DNA of 12,572 nt from UBA7805 sp036146215 (GTDB lineage Bacteria > Planctomycetota > Planctomycetia > Pirellulales > UBA7805). The DNA is taken from contig JAYYJN010000087.1 in assembly GCA_036146215.1 (NCBI GenBank), positions 1 through 12,572 of the forward strand, in the 5' to 3' direction. The position numbers were made by a program, and so were the translations under genes. Shown here piece by piece: positions 1 through 7,455 of the stretch; the stretch's first letter is position 1, and every line of letters begins with the position of its first letter. Under the pieces are notes generated by a model. The model ran no database searches. It was not told where the DNA came from and saw only the letters and a list, made by a program, of their open reading frames with translations.

Positions 1-942
1 TATGAAGTACATGGCATGGTAAGGCGAGCCAGTACGTTCAATACGGGGCGATTGGAACATCTTTATGAAGACCAGCATGAGTCGGATGGCAAGCTAAAGT
101 TACATTATGGAGATCTTGCCGATGGAACATGCCTCTCCAACCTCATCTTTTCGATTGAACCTGATGAGATTTACAACCTCGGTGCTCAAAGTCACGTTCG
201 CGTTTCTTTCGATCAACCACTTTATACGGTCGATGTAGGTGCACTGGGCACACTTCGGGTCCTTGAAGCAGCGCGGGTCTTACGCAAGCACAAAGATGTG
301 CGAATCTACCAGGCCTCCTCGAGTGAAATGTACGGTAAAGTCCACGAAGTTCCTCAAAGTGAAACAACCCCCTTCCATCCACGAAGCCCGTATGCCTGTG
401 GCAAGGTCTACAGCTTTTATCAAACGCAAAATTATCGCGAAGCGTACGATCTTTATGCCTGCAATGGCATTCTCTTTAACCACGAATCGCCAAGAAGAGG
501 TGAAACGTTTGTCACACGAAAAATTACCCGAGCCGCCACGCGGATCCGCGAAGGCCTCCAAGACAAGCTATACCTCGGAAATCTTGATGCTAAACGAGAT
601 TGGGGATACGCCAAGGACTACGTAGAAGCGATGTGGTTGATGCTACAACAAGATGAGGCCGACGATTATGTGATTGCGACGGGTGAAACACATAGCGTTC
701 GTGAGTTTTTAGAACTATCGTTTCGCGAGGTCGGCCTCCCCTGCTCCGAATATGTCGAGACAGATCCGCGATACTTGCGGCCCAGTGAGGTTGACCTTCT
801 TCTTGGAGATGCGACCAAAACCAAGGAAAAACTCGGGTGGACGCCGCGTACCTCCTTTGAGGAACTCGTGCGGATCATGGTTCAAAGCGATTGGGAATTG
901 GCAAGGTCCGAGTCGTTGGCCGCCAATCGTAAAGCTGCGTAA
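1..942 (+). CDS. gmd: GDP-mannose 4,6-dehydratase, 5'-truncated by window edge
   Basis: Converts GDP-D-mannose to GDP-4-keto-6-deoxy-D-mannose, precursor of GDP-rhamnose, fucose, perosamine and others (cytoplasmic, NADP-dependent extended SDR). The reading frame is open from base 1, and the first codons already match GMD (YEVHG, then the VRRASTFNTGR cofactor loop). The ATG at 16 is therefore internal and the true start lies outside the window. By comparison with E. coli Gmd, about 26 residues including the TGxTGxDG nucleotide loop are missing, giving about 339 residues in full. Visible residues, counted from codon 1: NLGAQSHV at 59-66, catalytic S107 and E109, Y131 and K135 of YxxxK, the NHESPRRGETFVTRKIT substrate block near 155-171, RDWGYAKDYVEAMW, and DPRYLRPSEV. 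All are canonical. It lacks the longer insertion E. coli Gmd has before DPRY. The protein ends in KAA. A paralogue follows after 60 bases. Confidence 0.95.
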   Translation, partial: YEVHGMVRRASTFNTGRLEHLYEDQHESDGKLKLHYGDLADGTCLSNLIFSIEPDEIYNLGAQSHVRVSFDQPLYTVDVGALGTLRVLEAARVLRKHKDVRIYQASSSEMYGKVHEVPQSETTPFHPRSPYACGKVYSFYQTQNYREAYDLYACNGILFNHESPRRGETFVTRKITRAATRIREGLQDKLYLGNLDAKRDWGYAKDYVEAMWLMLQQDEADDYVIATGETHSVREFLELSFREVGLPCSEYVETDPRYLRPSEVDLLLGDATKTKEKLGWTPRTSFEELVRIMVQSDWELARSESLAANRKAA

Positions 943-1002
943 TCCATCACCAGCACTAGCTTTTGGATGTCGAACGTAGAACGGGCGTAAAGGTGCTATC
1001 GG

Positions 1003-2019
1003 ATGTCTCCCAAAGCCATCATCACGGGTATCACCGGCCAGGACGGATCTTACCTGACTGAACTGCTCTTATCGAAAGGATATTCCGTTCACGGCATTGT
1101 GCGCCAAACGGGAATTCTTTCGCCGCCGCGACTCGCTCACCTCATTCGCGAACCGGAAATCTATGAGTCGCAACTCTTCCTTCACTATGCGGATCTCAAT
1201 GACGCCATGGCCATTCGGCGAATTGTGCATCAAGTGTTGCCCGATGAATTCTACCATTTGGCCGGACAATCGCACGTTGGTCTTAGCTTTGAAATTCCGG
1301 AAAGCACTTGTGAACTGACCGCGATGGCCACCCTACGGATACTCGAAATTCTTCGCGACTTGAAGGATCCACCACGAATGTTGCACGCGAGCTCAAGGGA
1401 AATTTTTGGAACACCACCTTATATACCCCAGGTAGAAACCACACCATTCAACCCATCAACACCTTACGGCTGTGCAAAGGCTTTTGCGACGCAGTTAGTG
1501 AGAACATACCGTGATTCTCAAGATTTGTTCTTTTGTAATGCAATCTGCTACAACCACGAGAGCCCGCGCCGTGGCGAAAATTTTGTCACGCGAAAAATTA
1601 CGACTGCAGCAGCTCGGATTGCTGCGGGTCTTCAGAAAAAGGTTGGTCTGGGAGATCTCTCGGCCGCCCGCGACTGGGGTTATGCCGGCGACTATGTTGA
1701 GGCGATGTGGCGAATGCTTCAGCAAGATGAACCGACTGACTATGTGTTGGCGACCGGAGAGTCGCACAGCGTTACCGACTGGTTGGACATTGCGTTCGCA
1801 CGGGCGGGCCTCCGATGGGAAGACCATGTGGAAACTGACAATTCCATGTTCCGTTCAGCAGACCCCTGCATGCTTCTTGGCAACCCTCATAAGGCTGAAA
1901 CCGAACTCGGGTGGAAACGCACTGTAGAGTTTGAGGAGTTAGTCGACATGATGTTCGATGCCGATAAAGAACGGGTCTGCCAAGAAATTGAAAAACAAGC
2001 TAACATAAGATCAGCATAA
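1003..2019 (+). CDS. Divergent GMD-family GDP-sugar dehydratase/SDR paralogue
   Basis: 338-residue extended SDR, clearly of the GDP-mannose 4,6-dehydratase family and complete. Seen: nucleotide loop TGITGQDG at 8-15, HLAGQSHVGLSFE near 85-97, S131 and E133, Y155 and K159 of YxxxK, NHESPRRGENFVTRKIT at 184-200, and RDWGYAGDYVEAMW at 223-236. It departs from the family where GMD reads RRxSxFNTxR: here R34-Q35 then TGILSPPR, so the second cofactor-binding Arg is lost. The DPRYFRPAEV loop is replaced by DNSMFRSADP (279-288). The conserved GDP-binding block suggests a GDP-sugar substrate. Inference: a second dehydratase (for example on a GDP-heptose, as for DmhA/DdahA), a partner subunit of the upstream Gmd, or an enzyme acting on its product. 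A likely Shine-Dalgarno (AAAGG, 989-993) precedes the ATG. The permease gene follows 2 bases after the stop. Confidence 0.88.
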   Translation: MSPKAIITGITGQDGSYLTELLLSKGYSVHGIVRQTGILSPPRLAHLIREPEIYESQLFLHYADLNDAMAIRRIVHQVLPDEFYHLAGQSHVGLSFEIPESTCELTAMATLRILEILRDLKDPPRMLHASSREIFGTPPYIPQVETTPFNPSTPYGCAKAFATQLVRTYRDSQDLFFCNAICYNHESPRRGENFVTRKITTAAARIAAGLQKKVGLGDLSAARDWGYAGDYVEAMWRMLQQDEPTDYVLATGESHSVTDWLDIAFARAGLRWEDHVETDNSMFRSADPCMLLGNPHKAETELGWKRTVEFEELVDMMFDADKERVCQEIEKQANIRSA

Positions 2020-2021
2020 CG

Positions 2022-2921
2022 ATGGCTAGTGTCACCCCACCAGTAAACATTGCTAAATCTCAGCCAACTTTCTCGGGGACCGACTCAGATTGGGACCTCG
2101 TAATAGATGGACGGCATCGCTTATTCAACATGCCGTTCCATGAAATCTGGCAATATCGAGACCTATTGGTCCTCATGGTCCGAAGAGATTTTGTTGCGCT
2201 TTATAAGCAAACCGTGCTCGGGCCTCTCTGGTTTGTTATTCAGCCAGTCCTGACGTCGATCGTGTTTAGCATCATCTTTGGCAATATCGCCAAGATATCG
2301 ACTGATGGACTTCCCCAACTCCTCTTCTACTTAAGCGGCATTACCTGCTGGAACTATTTTTCCGAATGTCTAACAAAAACAAGTGAAACGTTCAGCGCGA
2401 ACGCCAATATCTTCGGCAAGGTTTATTTTCCGAGGATCGTCACGCCACTCTCGCTCGTGGTTTCAGGACTTCTAAAATTCGGGGTCCAATTTGCATTATT
2501 TATTTGCTTTTTCATTTGGTTTTTTGCCTCTGGCGCCCCGGTGCACTTCACCTTCGGATTTTTGCTATTTCCCGTTCTGATCTTGATGATGGGCATGTTG
2601 GGACTGGGACTCGGAATGATCATCTCCTCACTGACAACAAAGTATCGCGACCTTCGATTTTTACTGCAATTCGGCATCCAACTCATGATGTATGCCACGC
2701 CTATCATTTATCCGATGTCAACTGTACCAGAAAAATATCAATGGATTATTTTTTCTAATCCGATGACCGCCATTGTGGAAACGTTCCGCTATGGATTTCT
2801 CGGAAGCGGTTCGCTCAATGTGCCCATGCTGATTTACAGTGGGTTAGCTTCGTTTTTTATCCATGGTACCGGAACCGTCATCTTCAATCGCGTAGAAAAA
2901 ACGTTTATGGATACCGGTTAG
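2022..2921 (+). CDS. wzm: Polysaccharide ABC transporter permease, Wzm-like
   Basis: Inner-membrane ABC-2 permease that, with the next gene's ATPase, exports a lipid-linked polysaccharide. It has 299 residues, within the family's usual size range. A hydrophilic N-terminus of about 68 residues contains the amphipathic segment IWQYRDLLVLMVRRDF and the family landmark YKQTVLGPLW (61-70). About six hydrophobic spans follow: roughly 69-90, 99-116, 143-169, 176-203, 212-231 and 268-288. The motif YRDLRFLLQFGIQLMMYATP (208-227), then IIYPMSTVP, is characteristic of Wzm/TagG-type permeases. The start lies 2 bases after the preceding stop, and the ATPase gene starts 2 bases after this stop, so the three genes are probably translated together. 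M37 is a possible alternative start, but the residues before it look like normal family N-terminus. Confidence 0.93.
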   Translation: MASVTPPVNIAKSQPTFSGTDSDWDLVIDGRHRLFNMPFHEIWQYRDLLVLMVRRDFVALYKQTVLGPLWFVIQPVLTSIVFSIIFGNIAKISTDGLPQLLFYLSGITCWNYFSECLTKTSETFSANANIFGKVYFPRIVTPLSLVVSGLLKFGVQFALFICFFIWFFASGAPVHFTFGFLLFPVLILMMGMLGLGLGMIISSLTTKYRDLRFLLQFGIQLMMYATPIIYPMSTVPEKYQWIIFSNPMTAIVETFRYGFLGSGSLNVPMLIYSGLASFFIHGTGTVIFNRVEKTFMDTG

Positions 2922-2923
2922 AA

Positions 2924-4201
2924 ATGGCCCATTCGATTCAAATAGATAAAGTTTCCAAGATGTATCGCCTGGGCCAGATCGGCACCGGTACGGTCTCACA
3001 TGATTTGAACCGCTGGTGGTGCAGGATGCGGGGTCGCCCCGATCCGTATCAATGTATCGGCAAAGATAACGTCCGAGAGAAACCAGGGGGGGATTACGTC
3101 TGGGCGCTGAGAGACGTCAGCCTCGGCATTGAGCAGGGTGAAATTATTGGAATCATCGGTCGAAACGGTGCTGGAAAATCGACCTTGTTAAAACTGCTTT
3201 CCCGTGTGACGGCACCCACCACCGGAACCATTCGCGCGAAGGGTCGCATTGCCAGTCTACTGGAAGTGGGCACGGGATTTCATCCTGAACTGACGGGCCG
3301 AGAAAATATATTTCTTAACGGCGCGATCCTAGGAATGACGCGGAGCGAAATACGTCGTCAATTCGAAGCGATTGTTGAATTTTCCGGTTGCTCAAAGTAT
3401 ATCGACACGCCGGTCAAACGGTATTCATCCGGGATGCACGTCCGACTTGCATTTGCCGTTGCTGCACATCTCGAATCAGAAATTTTGGTGGTCGATGAAG
3501 TGCTTGCCGTGGGCGATGCTGATTTTCAATCGAAGTGCATCGGTAAAATGCGCGATGTGAGTCAGCAAAGTGGTCGCACCATTCTCTTCGTGAGCCACAA
3601 TATGGGCGCGGTAAAAAAACTTTGCCCCCAATCTGTACTGATCCAGCACGGTCAACTTCAAGAGCATGGTGATACGGGCGATGTGATCAATACTTATTTA
3701 CTAGGCGACTCCAACAGTAATCGACGACGATCCTGGGGCACATCAAACCCGGCCGAGTGCGAAGAAATTACTTTACACGAGGTATCGGTCTGCGATCAGA
3801 ATGGATCGTACGAATCGATGATCGCGACGGACACTCCGCTCCAGGTTCACATTCGTTATTCGCTGAAGAAACCGATCCATCAATTGAGAGTATCATTGCT
3901 TCTCATGACCAGCGATGGAACTGCAGTTATTTCAACGAGTGATATGATGGCAGACATCACAAACGACCCGAGGCCCGTGGGTGAGTACACGAGCACGTGT
4001 TCGATTCCTCCACATTTACTCAATCGAATTCAATATGTGATTCGCATCGATTTTGAGATACCGGGTGAGACGAGTCTGCTTTCGGGCCACCACATCGCTT
4101 TTGATGTATCCGAATTAACGATCAACCAACTCGGCCGCACGCGATCGACGCCACCCGGCACGGTGCATCCGGTACTGGATTGGAGCGTCAAAGCGGCTTG
4201 A
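2924..4201 (+). CDS. wzt: Polysaccharide ABC transporter ATPase with C-terminal glycan-binding domain, Wzt-like
   Basis: ATP-binding subunit powering export through the Wzm-like permease just upstream. The nucleotide-binding domain spans about 1-260: Walker A GRNGAGKST at 79-87, the LLEVGTGFHPELTGREN stretch typical of polysaccharide ABC ATPases (112-128), signature YSSGM at 167-171, Walker B ILVVDE at 187-192, and H-loop His225 in SHN. The region 17-60 holds the longer N-terminal insertion seen in several Wzt/TagH proteins. After a linker, residues about 280-420 form a beta-rich extension matching the Wzt C-terminal domain by pattern. In E. coli O8/O9a this domain recognises the non-reducing-end modification of the chain before export. 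At 425 residues it fits the long Wzt class. Inference: the exported chain carries a terminal cap or is otherwise selected by structure. The protein ends in KAA. Confidence 0.94.
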   Translation: MAHSIQIDKVSKMYRLGQIGTGTVSHDLNRWWCRMRGRPDPYQCIGKDNVREKPGGDYVWALRDVSLGIEQGEIIGIIGRNGAGKSTLLKLLSRVTAPTTGTIRAKGRIASLLEVGTGFHPELTGRENIFLNGAILGMTRSEIRRQFEAIVEFSGCSKYIDTPVKRYSSGMHVRLAFAVAAHLESEILVVDEVLAVGDADFQSKCIGKMRDVSQQSGRTILFVSHNMGAVKKLCPQSVLIQHGQLQEHGDTGDVINTYLLGDSNSNRRRSWGTSNPAECEEITLHEVSVCDQNGSYESMIATDTPLQVHIRYSLKKPIHQLRVSLLLMTSDGTAVISTSDMMADITNDPRPVGEYTSTCSIPPHLLNRIQYVIRIDFEIPGETSLLSGHHIAFDVSELTINQLGRTRSTPPGTVHPVLDWSVKAA

Positions 4202-4282
4202 AGACACACGGCACTTTAACCACTCGCTTTACTGCGTGAACACAACCAAACACCACCATCACCTTTTATAACGTGACCGAGC
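4202..4282 (+). other. Longest intergenic gap; CA-rich leader, no clear signal
   Basis: 81 bases between the exporter and the first glycosyltransferase. It contains a C/A-rich, G-poor run (about 4241-4263) that should be largely unstructured. A TATAAC at 4267-4272 resembles a -10 box, but I see no -35 element at proper spacing. No inverted repeat followed by a T-run is present, so I see no terminator. The next gene's Shine-Dalgarno is weak. Confidence 0.4.
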
Positions 4283-5347
4283 ATGCAACCAGTCGTTTCT
4301 ATCATCACACCCAGTTTCAACTCGGAAGAACTTATCCGTGAAACTTTGGATTCCCTGATTGCCCAGCGTGATCCGCGGTGGGAATGCATTCTCGTCGATG
4401 ATGGATCCTCCGATAACACTCTGACCATCATCGACGAATACACAAAACGTGATCCGCGTTTCCGCTTTTATTCGCGCGATCGCGGACCTAAGGGTGCTTG
4501 TACCTGCCGAAATATCGGCGTTGAGAAATGTCGTGGGGAGTATCTTATTTTCTTGGATACCGATGATCTGCTCGCCCCCCACTGCATCGAACAGCGATCC
4601 TCGGTCATGGAGCGACACCGAGATCTCGACCTCGCCATCTTTCCATCTGCAATATTCGAAAATGAGCCATACGATGTCAATAAATGGTGGAACGTTGAAA
4701 CCGATAGTGATCTCTTGACCCGTCAACTTCATCAGGACGCGATTTGCCAGGGAACCGGTTGCATTTGGAAAAAATCTTCCTTCCATAAGCTTGGCATGTG
4801 GAATGAGGCGCTGATGATCTGGCAAGACATCGATCTGTTCCTGCGAGCATGGATTCAAGACTATCGCTATCGCGTCTGCTTTGATCACGAAGTCGATCTT
4901 CACTATCGCAAGCATGCCAGCCTAAGCGGAGCCGATTTTTTCCAGCGAGTTAAACTCGAAAGTCGATGCCGAGTCATTCGAGACACCGTAAACTTGATGC
5001 TTGAATGCCATAAGGGCAACTTTGTTCGAGAGGCGCGATTCCTTGCGGCCGAAACGATCGTCGGTGCAACCCGGAGCGGCCAACACGATCTGGCAAACGA
5101 TTTGCTGAAATTCAGTGCTTCATCTGAAATTCTCAATCAAAGAGAATGCAGGATTCTTCGTCGATTTTTACTTGCATGCCGTACAGGTGCCTGGCGATGG
5201 GGTCCCCTCCGAACCTGGCTTCAAAAGCAACTTCGCGTATTTCATATCGACACTCGCCTCGGGCAGGTGGACTGCTGCGAACCTTTAATTCAAGCAACGT
5301 CGCGGCAAGAAAACCAGATGACATCTATTGCGATGGCGGGAGCTTAA
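4283..5347 (+). CDS. Family 2 glycosyltransferase (GT-A)
   Basis: Probable cytoplasmic inverting glycosyltransferase that adds a sugar to the lipid-linked glycan. The GT2 domain occupies about residues 1-200: start strand VSIITPSFNSEELI, then ILVDDGSSDNT at 36-46, the conserved CRNIG (75-79), the metal-binding motif LDTDD with D92, D94 and D95, and the likely catalytic acid region WQDIDL at 180-185. The remaining 150 or so residues look helical and variable, with no transmembrane span. At 354 residues it is typical of GT2 enzymes from O-antigen loci. Donor and acceptor cannot be read from the sequence. There is an 81-base gap upstream. Downstream, deoB begins 3 bases after this stop and has its Shine-Dalgarno inside this gene's last codons, which suggests coupled translation. 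Confidence 0.9.
   Translation: MQPVVSIITPSFNSEELIRETLDSLIAQRDPRWECILVDDGSSDNTLTIIDEYTKRDPRFRFYSRDRGPKGACTCRNIGVEKCRGEYLIFLDTDDLLAPHCIEQRSSVMERHRDLDLAIFPSAIFENEPYDVNKWWNVETDSDLLTRQLHQDAICQGTGCIWKKSSFHKLGMWNEALMIWQDIDLFLRAWIQDYRYRVCFDHEVDLHYRKHASLSGADFFQRVKLESRCRVIRDTVNLMLECHKGNFVREARFLAAETIVGATRSGQHDLANDLLKFSASSEILNQRECRILRRFLLACRTGAWRWGPLRTWLQKQLRVFHIDTRLGQVDCCEPLIQATSRQENQMTSIAMAGA
5338..5342 (+). promoter_or_regulatory. Shine-Dalgarno of deoB inside the preceding gene
   Basis: GGGAG lies 8 bases before the deoB ATG at 5351, within the last codons of the upstream glycosyltransferase. This supports the chosen deoB start and links deoB physically to the glycan operon. Confidence 0.6.
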
Positions 5348-5350
5348 TAC

Positions 5351-6556
5351 ATGAGACGAGCAATCATTGTCGTGATCGATGCACTGGGGATCGGGGCCCT
5401 TCCTGACGCTGACCAGTATGGCGATCCCCCTGGCGCCAACACGCTTGCGAACGTGGCGACCGCAAACGCCGGCCTAAAACTTCCTCACTTAAGTCTCATG
5501 GGCTTGGCCAACATCCTTCCCTTCCAAGGCGCTGAGCAATCGAACTCTCCTTCGGCTAGTTTTGGACGAATGATGGAAGTCTCGCGAGGAAAAGATACGA
5601 CCACCGGTCACTGGGAAATCGTAGGGCTCGCTCTCGAGACCCCATTCGATGTCTATCCAGATGGCTTTCCCCAAGAGTTACTCAATGATTTTATGAACCG
5701 GGCCGGGTGTGAAGGCATCCTCGGCAACACTCCGGCTTCGGGCACGGCGATTATTGAACAGTTTGACGCTGAACACTGTGAGACAGGGTATCCCATCGTC
5801 TACACCAGCGCAGACAGCGTTTTTCAAATTGCCTGTAACACCGCGGTGGTCCCCCTCGAAACGCTTTATGCCTGGTGCGAATCCGCACGTAAAATTTTAG
5901 ACGAGAGCTACAACGTGAGTCGAGTAATCGCTCGACCCTATAAACGGACCGAGCGCGGACTGGAGCGTTTATCGGGTGACCGTAGGGACCTTGCCGTGGT
6001 ACCGCACCGCCCCACCCTGCTCAATCATATAGCGGACGCCGGCGGGCGCGTCATTGCCATTGGAAAAATCGTCGACATTTTTGTCGGTTCCGGAATCACC
6101 CATGCGATTCATACCCACGGCAATGCAGAGGGAATCGAACTGACGAAGAAGGCAATTGATCAAACGTTGGACCTTGAGCCCCTTCGGCAACCGGGGATCG
6201 ATAATGACAAGACAGAATTCGATCTTATTTTCACGAATTTAGTTGATACCGATGCACTTTACGGTCATCGCAACGACGCAGTCGGATATGGCAAAGCTCT
6301 CGAAGAAATTGACCGGGCCATCCCCGATTTTCTTAGCGGGCTTTGTGAAGATGATATCTTAATCATTACCGGCGATCACGGTTGCGACCCAACGGTTCCC
6401 GGAACCGATCATACGCGTGAATACGTGCCGCTACTCGTCTATCGCCCCCTCGCGGAAGCAAACAACTTAGGAACACTCGATTCATTTTCATCCATTGCCG
6501 AAACCGTCTCCCAGTGGCTTGGGATTTCAACAGTAGCCGCTGGTCCACAACAATAA
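5351..6556 (+). CDS. deoB: Phosphopentomutase
   Basis: Interconverts (deoxy)ribose-1-phosphate and (deoxy)ribose-5-phosphate; alkaline-phosphatase superfamily, two Mn ions. 401 residues, the normal family length. Visible active-site residues by alignment with Bacillus cereus DeoB: D10 in VVIDALGIG, GKDTTTGHWE at 80-89 with T85 as the phosphorylated threonine, D301 and H306 in NLVDTDALYGHRND, D342 and H343 in TGDHGCDPT, and H354 in GTDHTREYVPLL. The DeoB-specific cap domain lies between about 100 and 285. No key residue is missing, so it should be active. DeoB is usually found with nucleoside-salvage genes. Here it sits between a glycosyltransferase and a sugar nucleotidyltransferase. Inference: either it supplies a pentose-1-phosphate to the polymer pathway, or it is a housekeeping gene that happens to lie here. 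Confidence 0.96.
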   Translation: MRRAIIVVIDALGIGALPDADQYGDPPGANTLANVATANAGLKLPHLSLMGLANILPFQGAEQSNSPSASFGRMMEVSRGKDTTTGHWEIVGLALETPFDVYPDGFPQELLNDFMNRAGCEGILGNTPASGTAIIEQFDAEHCETGYPIVYTSADSVFQIACNTAVVPLETLYAWCESARKILDESYNVSRVIARPYKRTERGLERLSGDRRDLAVVPHRPTLLNHIADAGGRVIAIGKIVDIFVGSGITHAIHTHGNAEGIELTKKAIDQTLDLEPLRQPGIDNDKTEFDLIFTNLVDTDALYGHRNDAVGYGKALEEIDRAIPDFLSGLCEDDILIITGDHGCDPTVPGTDHTREYVPLLVYRPLAEANNLGTLDSFSSIAETVSQWLGISTVAAGPQQ

Positions 6557-6600
6557 CCATAAACAAATCATCGATATACCGGCGTTGTGTGCGCTTCTTT

Positions 6601-6607
6601 AGAAGGA
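6601..6607 (+). promoter_or_regulatory. Shine-Dalgarno that fixes the nucleotidyltransferase start
   Basis: AGAAGGA ends 9 bases before the ATG at 6617. The in-frame ATG at 6587 would place this purine run inside the coding sequence and add ten residues that do not look like the family. The start at 6617 is therefore preferred. Confidence 0.65.
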
Positions 6608-6616
6608 AACATTTCA

Positions 6617-7414
6617 ATGGCAGAAAATCAACTCGTTGGAATTGTCCCGGCCGCTGGCAAAGGGACGCGACTGGCTCCCTTCCCGTGCGCCAAAGAGTTA
6701 TTTCCGATCGGCTTCCAACCCCACGCAGTTCAAGGAACGATCGAACAGCGACCCAAAGTGGTCAGTCAATACATCATTGAGAACATGGTGGAGGCTGGAG
6801 TCAATCGCATCCTGATCATCGTGGGTGAAGGCAAACAGGACGTGGTTGAATATTATGGAGAGGGATCGCGATCCGTTGGCCACATCGGCTATGTGTTCCA
6901 AGAGCGTCTCGATGGTATGCCGTCGGCAATCAACCTAGCAAAGCCCTGGATCGGGGATGCAACCGTCGTTTTTGGTATGCCGGATACGATCATCAGGCCC
7001 ACCAACGCACTGAAACACTTGCTCGAGCAACATCGCGACGCCGAAGCTGACCTTTCGCTAGGGTTGTTTCCCACCGATCGGCCACACAAATTCGGCATGG
7101 TTCAGATCGATGACGACTGCAATGTCCTCAGCACGATCGACAAGCCACAAGAGAGCGACCTCACTCATATGTGGGGAACCTGTTGCTGGTCTCCAGCCTT
7201 TACGGCACTCATTGACGCATTTCTTAGAAGTCGCGACCGCGGGCAAAAGGAAACCGTTTTGGGGGATGTCTTTGATGAGGCGCTGGCAAGAGATATGAAC
7301 GTGAAAGGTTTTCCATGCAATGGGGGGCGCTATATCGACATTGGCACTTCTGACGAGCTAAATACCGCGCTGCGTGAGTTTCACCGTGATACCGGGATCG
7401 GTAAAGCGGCGTAG
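6617..7414 (+). CDS. Sugar-1-phosphate nucleotidyltransferase of uncertain specificity
   Basis: Forms an NDP-sugar from an NTP and a sugar-1-phosphate (RmlA/GalU-like fold). 265 residues from the ATG chosen by its Shine-Dalgarno. Motifs: PAAGKGTRL at 11-19 (nucleotide loop), K26 in AKELFPIG, then a stretch including RPKVVSQY at 45-52, FGMPDTII with metal-ligand candidate D123, the sugar-phosphate motif IDKP at 174-177 in place of the usual EKP, and YIDIGTSDEL at 239-248 with second metal candidate D241. It has the core domain only, with no beta-helix acyltransferase or second domain. From memory it looks closest to a poorly characterised NTP_transferase subgroup with the KELFPIG...RPKVV layout, rather than true RmlA, GalU or ManC. 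It follows deoB by 60 bases, which makes a pentose-1-phosphate one candidate substrate. The protein ends in KAA. Confidence 0.87.
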   Translation: MAENQLVGIVPAAGKGTRLAPFPCAKELFPIGFQPHAVQGTIEQRPKVVSQYIIENMVEAGVNRILIIVGEGKQDVVEYYGEGSRSVGHIGYVFQERLDGMPSAINLAKPWIGDATVVFGMPDTIIRPTNALKHLLEQHRDAEADLSLGLFPTDRPHKFGMVQIDDDCNVLSTIDKPQESDLTHMWGTCCWSPAFTALIDAFLRSRDRGQKETVLGDVFDEALARDMNVKGFPCNGGRYIDIGTSDELNTALREFHRDTGIGKAA

Positions 7415-7455
7415 CCTTTAACAACCTTCAAGATTAATGGCAAACGGATTTTACC

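Noticed and set aside
952..997. Possible 5-bp hairpin between AGCAC and GTGCT that would touch the Shine-Dalgarno of the second GMD gene
   Set aside because: The stem is only five pairs with a long loop, too weak to claim as regulation.
1..2019. Recent tandem duplication of gmd
   Set aside because: The two genes share protein motifs but the DNA and many residues differ widely, so they are old paralogues or separate acquisitions.
4267..4272. TATAAC as a promoter -10 element before the GT2 gene
   Set aside because: No -35 hexamer at 16-18 bases upstream. Such matches occur often by chance, and the gene lies in an apparent operon.
4259..4915. Open frame of 218 codons on the minus strand
   Set aside because: It is antisense to the GT2 gene at 4283, which carries all family motifs. 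I see no domain signature in the antisense translation.
6587..6616. Upstream ATG for the nucleotidyltransferase
   Set aside because: It would put a good Shine-Dalgarno inside the gene. The ATG at 6617 has the right spacing and the family-like N-terminus.
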